Assembly: GCA_937875615.1 (NCBI GenBank)
Contig: CALNBU010000087.1
Location: 1-5,291, forward strand
Reading direction: 5' to 3'
Origin: an uncultured Archangium sp.
GTDB taxonomy: Bacteria > Myxococcota > Myxococcia > Myxococcales > Myxococcaceae
Length of the DNA: 5,291 nt
Shown: in pieces, positions 1 to 5,291 of the stretch
How the letters are laid out: the number at the start of each line of letters is the position of its first letter
Position numbering within the stretch: position 1 is the first letter of the stretch
Made by a program: the position numbers and the translations under genes
Notes under the pieces: generated by a model
Told to the model about the DNA's origin: nothing
The model's input: only the letters and a program-made list of their open reading frames with translations
The model's database searches: none

Positions 1-6
1 AGGTGG
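1..6 (+). promoter_or_regulatory. Ribosome-binding site of the response regulator
   Basis: AGGTGG lies 5 bases before ATG 12 and resembles the anti-16S core. It supports ATG 12 over GTG 3, which would fall inside this motif. The motif may extend left beyond the window edge. Confidence 0.55.
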
Positions 7-11
7 CCACC

Positions 12-719
12 ATGGCACACGTCCTGATCGTCGATGATGAAGCCGACCTCGCCTCGCTGGTGGAGTTCAACCTTCGGCAGGCGGGGCTCGACACCGCCAT
101 CGCCCACACCGGAGAACGCGCGCTCCAGCTGGCCCGGCAGCGCGCGCCCGACGTGGTGCTGCTCGATCTCATGCTCCCCGACATCTCCGGCAAGGAGGTG
201 TGTCGGCAGCTGCGCGCCGACGCGCGCACCCGCGACGTGCCCATCGTGATGCTGACCGCCCGCGGCGAAGAGTCGGACCGGGTGGAGGGCTTCGAGGTGG
301 GCGCCGACGACTACGTGGCCAAGCCCTTCAGCCCGCGGGAGCTGGTGCTGCGGCTCAAGGCGCTGCTGCGGCGCGCCGCGCCCAGCGAGACCCTCGACCG
401 GCTGACCACGGGGCTGCTGACGATGGACCTCGGCTCCCACCGGGTGTGGGTCTGTGGGGAGCCGCTCGACCTCACCGCGCTGGAGTTCAAGCTGCTGCAC
501 CACTTCATGTCGCGGCCGGGGCGCGTGCAGTCCCGGGAGCAGCTGCTCGCGGACGTGTGGGGCGTGACCTCGCCCATGGAGACCCGCACCGTCGACACCC
601 ACGTCATGCGGCTGCGCGAGAAGCTGGGCCCCGCCCGCAACAGCGTGGAGACGGTGCGCGGCGTCGGCTACCGGATGTCCGACCAGCCCCAACCCGAGTC
701 AGCGGCTCCGGCTCCGTAA
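12..719 (+). CDS. phoB: PhoB-like response regulator (OmpR family, winged helix)
   Basis: Two-domain transcription factor of 235 residues, expected to be phosphorylated by a membrane histidine kinase (PhoR type) and to bind DNA, probably at phosphate-starvation promoters. Receiver domain, residues about 3-120: acidic pair D8/D9, phosphoacceptor D52 in LLDLMLPD, switch T82 in VMLTARGEE, K104 in AKPFSPREL. Winged-helix domain, about 130-223: EFKLLHHFMSRPG, SREQLLADVWG, recognition helix TVDTHVMRLREKL, wing TVRGVGYRMS. The VMLTARGEE-DRV and SREQLL-VWG blocks match my recollection of E. coli PhoB (229 aa) more closely than other OmpR members. ATG at 12 is preferred over in-frame GTG at 3 because AGGTGG at 1-6 fits as its ribosome-binding site and translation then begins directly before the first beta strand. 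The 12-residue Pro/Ala-rich tail is unconserved and overlaps ppx antisense. Family assignment is very firm; the specific PhoB role is probable, since no pst, phoU or phoR gene is visible. Confidence 0.9.
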   Translation: MAHVLIVDDEADLASLVEFNLRQAGLDTAIAHTGERALQLARQRAPDVVLLDLMLPDISGKEVCRQLRADARTRDVPIVMLTARGEESDRVEGFEVGADDYVAKPFSPRELVLRLKALLRRAAPSETLDRLTTGLLTMDLGSHRVWVCGEPLDLTALEFKLLHHFMSRPGRVQSREQLLADVWGVTSPMETRTVDTHVMRLREKLGPARNSVETVRGVGYRMSDQPQPESAAPAP

Positions 720-2216
720 GAGCGCGACCTGGAGCGGCTTGCCGAACACCTCTCGGAAGAAATCGACCTCGTGCTGGAGATCCCACAGCTCGAGCTCGGC
801 CGACCGGCGCGCCCGGACGCCGAGCTGCACCACCCGCCCCTTCACCGAGGCCACCACCTCGCGCACCGGCTGTTGGTGACTGCGATCGAGCGAATCGGCG
901 ACGCGCAGCAGGACCACGCACTTGCGCACCAGCCGGTAGTCGGCGGGCGTGAGCGGCGCCATCAGCTCATGCTGCGGCTCCGGGCGGGTGCGACGGTGGA
1001 ACCGGGCGATCAACGCGACGAGCTGCCGCTCGCGATCGCTCAGCCCGGGGAGGTCGCTGTTCAGGATCAGGTAGTGCGTGTGCTTGTGGTGCTTCTGCAC
1101 GTTCACCGCGTGCCCGATGTCGTGCAGCAGCGCCGCCGCCTCGAGGTAGGGGCGCGCCGCGGCGGGCAGTTGGTGCAGCGTGGCCAGCTCGTCGAAGAGC
1201 CGCAGCGCCAGCCGGGAGACCTGCGTGGCGTGGGCCTCGCCGAAGTGGAAGCGGCGGCCCAGCGCCCGGGCCGCGTCGGCGAGCGAGTGGTCGTCTCCCG
1301 CAGCCGGGCCGCGCCGGCGCACCAGGTCGAACAGAATCCCCTCGCGGAGGCCGCGGTCGACCGCGGTGATGGTCTTCACCCCCAGCCGCAGCATCGCGGC
1401 CTCCAGCACCACCGCCCCGGCCAGCACGATGTCGGCGCGGCGCGGGTCGAAGCGGCGCCGACGCTTCTCGGCGTTCATGGCCGCGAGCGCGTCGACCGCG
1501 CGGGAGATCTGCGCCACGGTGGCGTGCCCCAGGTTCTCGGTCTTGGCGAAGGCCACGATGGCGCCGATGGTGCCCGAGGAGCCCACCGCCGCCGGAGGCA
1601 GGCCGTGCGCCGTCTTCACCCGGCCCTCGAGCATCTCCCGCGCGTAGTCGCGCATCAGCCCCAGCTTCTTGCGGGGCACCGAGTCCTTCACCTCGAACAG
1701 CTCGGTGAGCCGCACCGCGCCCAGGTCCACGCTCCACAGCTCCCTGGGCTGCTCCCCCTCGGCGAAGATGACCTCGGTGCTGCCGCCGCCGATGTCGATG
1801 CACAGCGAGCGCTGCTTCGGCGGCTTCCCCTGCAGCACGCCCAGACAGATGAGCCGCGCCTCCTCCCGGCCGGAGATGACGTCGAGCGTCAGCCCCGCCT
1901 CGCGCTTGATGCGGCGGACCAGCTCCTCCCGGTTGCGCGCCTCGCGGAAGGCGCTGGTGGCCACCGCCCGCACCCGGGCGCCATAGCGGGCGCAGAGCAT
2001 CTGGTAGCGCCGCAGCGTGGCGATGAGCAGCGTGGCGACCTCCCGGGAGATGACGCCGGACTTGAACAGCCCCTCGCCCGGGCGCACCGGATCCCGCTCG
2101 GTGTGCAGGGTCTCCAGCGAGCCGTCGGGCAGCACGCGCGCGAGCTCCAGGCGAACCGCGTTGGTGCCGACGTCGATGGCACCCAGGATGTCTTCGTTCA
2201 GCTTGCGACGGACCAT
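699..2216 (-). CDS. ppx: Exopolyphosphatase, Ppx/GppA family, with C-terminal HD domain
   Basis: Processively removes terminal phosphate from polyphosphate and may also act on pppGpp, as family members do; predicted cytosolic. The 505 residues match the long two-domain form (E. coli Ppx about 513). ASKHA phosphatase domain, about 9-300: GAIDVGTNAVRLE (13-25); SGREEARLI, where E119 aligns with catalytic E121 of E. coli Ppx; DIGGGSTE (141-148), where D141 and E148 align with D143 and E150; GSSGTIGAI (212-220); DRGLREGIL (287-295). HD domain, about 320-450: H329, H365-D366 in LLHDIGHA, HHKHTHYLI, FHRR with H407, and RVADSLDRSH with D441. ATG 2216 has GAGG (plus-strand cctc, 2223-2226) 6 bases upstream. 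It is divergent from ppk1, which favours polyphosphatase over a dedicated GppA. The 3' end overlaps the response regulator tail antisense by 21 bp. It appears intact. Confidence 0.93.
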   Translation of the reverse strand: MVRRKLNEDILGAIDVGTNAVRLELARVLPDGSLETLHTERDPVRPGEGLFKSGVISREVATLLIATLRRYQMLCARYGARVRAVATSAFREARNREELVRRIKREAGLTLDVISGREEARLICLGVLQGKPPKQRSLCIDIGGGSTEVIFAEGEQPRELWSVDLGAVRLTELFEVKDSVPRKKLGLMRDYAREMLEGRVKTAHGLPPAAVGSSGTIGAIVAFAKTENLGHATVAQISRAVDALAAMNAEKRRRRFDPRRADIVLAGAVVLEAAMLRLGVKTITAVDRGLREGILFDLVRRRGPAAGDDHSLADAARALGRRFHFGEAHATQVSRLALRLFDELATLHQLPAAARPYLEAAALLHDIGHAVNVQKHHKHTHYLILNSDLPGLSDRERQLVALIARFHRRTRPEPQHELMAPLTPADYRLVRKCVVLLRVADSLDRSHQQPVREVVASVKGRVVQLGVRARRSAELELWDLQHEVDFFREVFGKPLQVALLRSRSR

Positions 2217-2257
2217 GAAGCGCCTCGCACCTTACCCGCTTGCCGCACCGATCTCAT
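2217..2257. promoter_or_regulatory. Short divergent control region between ppx and ppk1
   Basis: Only 41 bp separate the ppx ATG from the first plausible ppk1 ATG (59 bp if ppk1 starts at GTG 2276). At least one promoter, and perhaps both, must therefore extend into the neighbouring coding sequence. The region contains the ppx ribosome-binding site (GAGG on the minus strand, 2223-2226) and, at its right edge, a palindromic CATATG (2255-2260). That gives weak -10-like hexamers on both strands (TATGAC on plus, TATGAG on minus), each 4 of 6 to TATAAT. I found no good -35 at 16-18 bp for either, so promoter positions are not established. Confidence 0.4.
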
Positions 2258-4366
2258 ATGACAAGGTTGACGCCCGTGGCCGAACCGAGCAGCGACAGAC
2301 ACCTCTTCCTGAACCGCGAGCTCTCGTGGTTGGCGTTCAACGAGCGCGTGTTGGCCGAGGCCCGCAACGGCTCGCTCCCGCTGCACGAGCGCACCAAGTT
2401 CCTCGCCATCGTCGCCGGGAACCTCGACGAGTTCTTCATGGTGCGGGTGGCGGGCCTTCGCCAGCAGGCGCAGGGCGGCCTGGTGGAGCTGCCCGCCGAC
2501 GGCATGCTCCCCGGCGAGCTGCTCGCCGCCATCTCCGAGCGCGCGCACCAGATGGTCAACGACCAGTACGCGGTCTGGACCCGGGAGCTGCTCCCGCTGC
2601 TGGCGGCCAACGGCCTGCAGGTGCTCTCCCGGGAGAACCTCCAGCCGGAGCAGAAGGCCGCGGCGCGCAGCTGGTTCCAATCGAACGTGTTCCCCGCGCT
2701 GACGCCGCTGGCCGTCGACCCCGGACACCCCTTCCCGCACCTGAGAAACAAGTCGCTCAACGTGGCCATCGTGGTGCGGCGCAGCGGTCAACGCCGGAAG
2801 AAGGACGCCGGCGAGTCCTCGCTGGCGGTGGTGCAGGTGCCCGCGGTGCTGCCGCGGCTGGTGCCGCTGCCCTCGACCAGCGGCAGCGCCTTCCTGCTGC
2901 TGGAGGAGTTGATCCTCCTGCACGCCTCGGATCTCTTCCCCGGCTACGCGGTGGAGCAGGCCGCGGCCTTCCGCCTCACCCGCAACTGGGACCTCGACAT
3001 CGACGAGGAGGACTCCCAGGACCTGCTGGCCTCCATCCAGCAGGAGCTGCGCCGCCGGGATCGCGGCGCGGTGGTGCGACTGGAGCTCGACGCCGCCGTC
3101 TCCCAGACCATCGAGTCGCAGCTCCGCGCCGCGCTCAAGCTCTCGCCCGGCGACGTCTACCGGGTACCCGGACCGCTCCAGCTGCAGGACCTCACCGCCA
3201 TCTCCGAGCCGGCCGTCATCTCCAACGCCGACTCGATGGTGCAGATCATCGGCCAGAAGGATCTCCTGCTGCACCACCCCTACGAGTCCTTCGACCCGGT
3301 GGTGCGCTTCCTCGACGAGGCCGCCGATGATCCCAACGTGCTGGCCATCAAGCAGACGCTCTACCGCACCACCGGAGACAGCCCGGTCGCGCGCGCGCTG
3401 GTGCGGGCCTCCGAGAACGGCAAGCAGGTGGCGGTGCTGGTGGAGCTCAAGGCGCGCCTCGACGAGGCCAACAACATCGCCTGGGCCCGCCGCATGGAGG
3501 AGAACGGCGTGCACGTGGTCTACGGGCTCATCGGGCTCAAGACCCACTGCAAGGTGACTTTGGTGGTGCGCCGCGAGGGCAACGGCATCCGCCGGTACGT
3601 GCACCTCGGCACCGGCAACTACAACTCCGCCACCGCCCGCCTCTTCACCGCGCGCACCGAGCTGGCCGACGACGTCAGCGCGCTCTTCAACCTGCTCACC
3701 GGCTACTCCACGCAGCCCAACTGGAAGCGCCTGGCGGTCGCGCCCACCACGCTCCACACGAAGGTGCTGGAGCTGATCGAGCGGGAGACCGCCCGCGCCC
3801 GCAAGGGAGAGCCGGCGCGCATCCAGGCCAAGATGAACTCGCTGGTGGACCCGGTGGTGATCCGCGCGCTCTACGCCGCCAGCCAGGCGGGCGTCGACGT
3901 CGACCTGCTGGTGCGCGGCATCTGCTGCCTGCGCCCCGGCGTGCCCGGGCTGTCAGAGAAGATCCGCGTGGTGTCCGTGGTGGATCGCTTCCTCGAGCAC
4001 ACCCGCGCCTTCGCCTTCGGCGTCGGCCCCCAGACCGACGTCTTCATGTCGTCGGCCGACTGGATGCCGCGCAACTTCCATCGCCGCGTGGAGGTGATGG
4101 CCCCCATCGAGGATCCCCAGCTCAAGCAGCGCGTCCTGGACGAGGTGCTGGGCCTCGGCCTGCGCGACAACGTCAAGGCGCGGCAGCTCGAGAGCGACGG
4201 CACCTACGTCCCGGTCCCGCTCCAGCTCGATGGCCAGGCGGTGCGCAGCCAGATGGTGGCGCTGGAGACCGCACGGCGCGTGGGCCAGGCGCCCGCCGAG
4301 CCCGTCATCCGCCACGTCGCCGCCCCCATCGACAAGCCGCCCGCGGTGCCAGGCTCGACCCCTTGA
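2258..4366 (+). CDS. ppk1: Polyphosphate kinase 1 (Ppk1)
   Basis: Reversibly transfers the gamma phosphate of ATP onto polyphosphate, the main bacterial route to the polymer. From ATG 2258 it has 702 residues (E. coli Ppk1: 688). N-terminal domain, about 14-120: FLNRELSWLAFNERV, then GNLDEFFMVRV with N55 at the ATP-contact position. Middle domain about 125-310. The two C-terminal phospholipase-D-like domains, about 335-500 and 505-650, hold the active site: R370 (QTLYR), R400 (ELKARLDE), H430 in THCK (aligns with phosphorylated H435 of E. coli), GTGNYNSATARLFT, and H581 in LEHTR (aligns with H592), then SSADWMPRNFHRRVEV. R370, R400 and H430 keep a constant offset of 5 from E. coli R375, R405 and H435. 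A tail of about 40 residues, Pro/Ala-rich at its end, follows the conserved core. Start uncertain: GTG 2276 (696 residues) has a better ribosome-binding site. It is divergent from ppx, not cotranscribed with it. Confidence 0.96.
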   Translation: MTRLTPVAEPSSDRHLFLNRELSWLAFNERVLAEARNGSLPLHERTKFLAIVAGNLDEFFMVRVAGLRQQAQGGLVELPADGMLPGELLAAISERAHQMVNDQYAVWTRELLPLLAANGLQVLSRENLQPEQKAAARSWFQSNVFPALTPLAVDPGHPFPHLRNKSLNVAIVVRRSGQRRKKDAGESSLAVVQVPAVLPRLVPLPSTSGSAFLLLEELILLHASDLFPGYAVEQAAAFRLTRNWDLDIDEEDSQDLLASIQQELRRRDRGAVVRLELDAAVSQTIESQLRAALKLSPGDVYRVPGPLQLQDLTAISEPAVISNADSMVQIIGQKDLLLHHPYESFDPVVRFLDEAADDPNVLAIKQTLYRTTGDSPVARALVRASENGKQVAVLVELKARLDEANNIAWARRMEENGVHVVYGLIGLKTHCKVTLVVRREGNGIRRYVHLGTGNYNSATARLFTARTELADDVSALFNLLTGYSTQPNWKRLAVAPTTLHTKVLELIERETARARKGEPARIQAKMNSLVDPVVIRALYAASQAGVDVDLLVRGICCLRPGVPGLSEKIRVVSVVDRFLEHTRAFAFGVGPQTDVFMSSADWMPRNFHRRVEVMAPIEDPQLKQRVLDEVLGLGLRDNVKARQLESDGTYVPVPLQLDGQAVRSQMVALETARRVGQAPAEPVIRHVAAPIDKPPAVPGSTP
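2263..2266 (+). promoter_or_regulatory. Candidate ribosome-binding site for an alternative ppk1 start (GTG 2276)
   Basis: AAGG ends 9 bases before in-frame GTG 2276, an acceptable spacing. ATG 2258 has no purine-rich motif in the preceding 15 bases. If GTG 2276 is used, the protein loses six unconserved residues and begins 12 residues before the conserved LFLNRELSW block. If ATG 2258 is used, this motif is simply coding sequence. Confidence 0.35.
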
Positions 4367-4391
4367 AGATTCCGGGCCAGCGCCTTAGAAC
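4363..4391 (+). promoter_or_regulatory. Candidate sigma-70-type promoter for tatA
   Basis: TTGAAG (4363-4368, 4 of 6 to TTGACA) and TAGAAC (4386-4391, 4 of 6 to TATAAT) are 17 bp apart. The -35 hexamer overlaps the ppk1 stop codon. Transcription would begin near 4398, leaving a leader of about 15 bases that holds the strong AAGGAG. The match is partial, and read-through from ppk1 across the 46-bp gap is an equally good explanation for tatA expression. Confidence 0.35.
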
Positions 4392-4412
4392 GAGGGTCTG
4401 AAGGAGCACCCC

Positions 4413-4637
4413 ATGGGCCTCAAACCACTTGAAATTCTGCTGATTCTCACCGCCCTCATGTTGCTCTTCGGGGCCTCGCGGCTGCCGCAGCTGGGCTCTT
4501 CGCTGGGTTCGGCCATCCGCAACTTCAAGAAGGGCTTCTCGGGCGAGTCCTCCGACGAGAAGGACGACAAGAAGCTGGCTGGCGACAGCAGCGAGTCGGT
4601 GACCAGCGCCGACAAGGCCGCTACCAAGCAGAGCTGA
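4413..4637 (+). CDS. tatA: Twin-arginine translocase subunit TatA/E
   Basis: Small inner-membrane protein that oligomerises with TatC to move folded proteins carrying twin-arginine signal peptides across the cytoplasmic membrane. Its 74 residues have the standard layout: short N-terminus, one hydrophobic helix (about 6-19, ILLILTALMLLF), the F19-G20 hinge, an amphipathic helix (about 22-42) with RLPQLGSSLGSAIRNFKKGF, then a hydrophilic Ser/Asp/Lys-rich tail. E7 lies just before the membrane helix, about where E. coli TatA has a polar residue. The length fits TatA/TatE and is short for TatB. ATG 4413 has an excellent AAGGAG (4401-4406) 6 bases upstream. No tatB or tatC is visible, so this looks like a stand-alone tatA with the other subunits elsewhere. 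The gene follows ppk1 by 46 bp, and its stop is 1 bp from the convergent stop of the next gene. Confidence 0.93.
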   Translation: MGLKPLEILLILTALMLLFGASRLPQLGSSLGSAIRNFKKGFSGESSDEKDDKKLAGDSSESVTSADKAATKQS

Positions 4638-4638
4638 G

Positions 4639-5291
4639 CTACAGCTTCTTCTCCAGGTCCTTCGCCCAGGCCTTCACCCGTCGCGCCTCGGGCGGATCAT
4701 AGGTGGAGGCGCCGTCGAGCGCCTTCCGCAACGTCTCCTTCGCCGCCTTCTTGTCTCCGTCCGCATCCAGCGTCTGGGCGAGGAAGTAGTACGAGCGCAA
4801 GATGCCAGGCTGGTTGCCGATGGCCTTGCCCAGAAACTCCTTCGACTTCTTGAGGTCCCGCTTGGGCCAGGGCAGCTCGAAGTGGTAGCGGCCGCGGGTG
4901 ATGAAGCAGCCCTCTCCGTTGAAGTGCTCGTCGGCCTTGCACGCCGCGTCGAGCGCCGCGAGGAACTTCCCCTCCAGGCCTTCTCCCAGCGCCGCGAGGA
5001 TGCCCACCGCCTGTGAGTAGGCGCCGATGTTGACGGCGATGAAGTAGTGCCCCTCGACGGCCGCCGGCTGCTTCGCCGCCGCGCGCTTGCCGTAGTTCCA
5101 GCCCTCTCTGGCCAGCTGCTTGCGCAGCGCCTGATCGGTCAGGCCGTCGGCGCTCCACCAGCGGGCCCGGGCCGCGCGCCACAGCAGCCCGTAGTCTTCG
5201 GGGTAGGTCTTGAGGCCCTCGCGCCAGGCGGCGTCGATCTGCGCCTGCACGCCCGACTCGTCGCGCTGGAGCCACAGCCCGTCGATGGTCT
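4639..5291 (-). CDS. TPR-type protein resembling TRAP-transporter T-component (5' part beyond window)
   Basis: Only the C-terminal 216 residues are present. The reading frame stays open from GTG 5250 to the window edge, and the 13 residues before that GTG (TIDGLWLQRDESG) suit the same fold, so the true start and any signal peptide lie to the right. The visible part is a series of paired helices typical of tetratricopeptide-like repeats: about 14-47 (WREGLKTYPEDYGLLWRAAR), 63-100 (AAVEGHYFIAVNIGAYSQAV), 105-135, and 146-192 (FLGKAIGNQPGILRSYYFLA, then DGDKKAAKETLRKAL). The order LW-RD, P-D-GLLWRAAR, EGHYF-A-NIGAY, GRYHFELPWPKRDLKKS and YYFLA-L is the pattern I associate with the TatT-type T-component family (a periplasmic lipoprotein in Treponema; unrelated to twin-arginine Tat). 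No TRAP permease or solute-binding gene is visible, so a transport role is unsupported. C117 and C128 are the only visible cysteines. It may be a general TPR scaffold protein. Confidence 0.75.
   Translation of the reverse strand, partial: TIDGLWLQRDESGVQAQIDAAWREGLKTYPEDYGLLWRAARARWWSADGLTDQALRKQLAREGWNYGKRAAAKQPAAVEGHYFIAVNIGAYSQAVGILAALGEGLEGKFLAALDAACKADEHFNGEGCFITRGRYHFELPWPKRDLKKSKEFLGKAIGNQPGILRSYYFLAQTLDADGDKKAAKETLRKALDGASTYDPPEARRVKAWAKDLEKKL

Noticed and set aside
3..11. GTG at position 3 as start of the response regulator
   Set aside because: It would add three residues not seen in the family and lies inside the purine-rich motif that suits ATG 12.
703..717. Tandem GGCTCC units in the regulator/ppx overlap, possible repeat element
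   Set aside because: Only two copies of 6 bp are present, within Ala/Pro and Arg/Ser codons at two gene ends, which codon bias explains.
2240..2257. TTG at 2240 as start of ppk1
   Set aside because: TTG is a rarer start, has no ribosome-binding motif, and adds unconserved residues to an N-terminus already longer than in E. coli.
771..2261. Long plus-strand open frame of 496 codons, antisense to ppx
   Set aside because: Its translation is low-complexity, rich in His, Arg, Gln and Leu with no recognisable motif, and it mirrors the codon bias of ppx. Long antisense frames are expected at this GC content.
2017..3330. Plus-strand frame spanning the ppx 5' end and much of ppk1 in a different frame
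   Set aside because: The product is almost wholly Arg, Ala, Gly and Pro, typical of a wrong frame in GC-rich DNA, and it crosses two well-supported genes.
2198..3757. Long minus-strand open frame of 519 codons, antisense to ppk1
   Set aside because: It is a composition shadow of ppk1, dominated by Gly, Val, His, Glu and Gln without domain motifs, while the plus strand has a fully conserved enzyme.
4632..4646. Small inverted repeat AGCTG-AGCTA-CAGCT spanning both convergent stop codons, possible bidirectional terminator
   Set aside because: The stem is only 5 bp and no T-tract follows on either strand, so it does not meet the usual form of an intrinsic terminator.
4697..5275. Minus-strand frame overlapping the TPR gene
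   Set aside because: It is Arg/Gly/Ala-rich without structure. The alternative frame gives clear TPR-like helices and ends neatly beside tatA.

Overview
The window reads as a compact chromosomal segment of a very GC-rich bacterium with tightly packed genes, short intergenic gaps and strong G/C third-position bias. That base composition, together with the style of the TatA, Ppx and Ppk proteins, suggests a myxobacterium (Myxococcota, perhaps Cystobacterineae). This is an inference from general character; no marker gene in the window settles the taxonomy.

Layout, left to right: (1) a PhoB-like OmpR-family response regulator on the + strand (12-719), whose promoter and likely partner genes lie left of the window; (2) a two-domain Ppx/GppA exopolyphosphatase with a C-terminal HD domain on the - strand (699-2216), overlapping the regulator tail to tail by 21 bp; (3) a polyphosphate kinase Ppk1 on the + strand (2258-4366, or 2276-4366), divergent from ppx across only about 41-59 bp; (4) a small TatA/E twin-arginine translocase subunit on the + strand (4413-4637); (5) the C-terminal 216 residues of a TPR-type protein resembling the TRAP-transporter T-component family on the - strand (4639 to the right edge), whose stop codon is 1 bp from that of tatA.

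The first three genes form a phosphate-storage module. A phosphate-responsive type regulator sits beside the enzyme that makes polyphosphate (Ppk1) and the enzyme that degrades it (Ppx). The two enzymes are divergent rather than in one operon as in E. coli, so a single short region must carry the control signals for both. tatA and the TPR gene look functionally unrelated to polyphosphate.

All four complete genes appear intact, with their expected catalytic or structural residues. I saw no mobile element, CRISPR array, tRNA, rRNA or convincing intrinsic terminator, and nothing that looks like a new biological system. The points most worth checking are the ppk start and divergent control region, the complete HD metal site in Ppx, the antisense 3' overlap, and the identity of the truncated TPR protein. 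There is no stretch over 300 bases without a gene.
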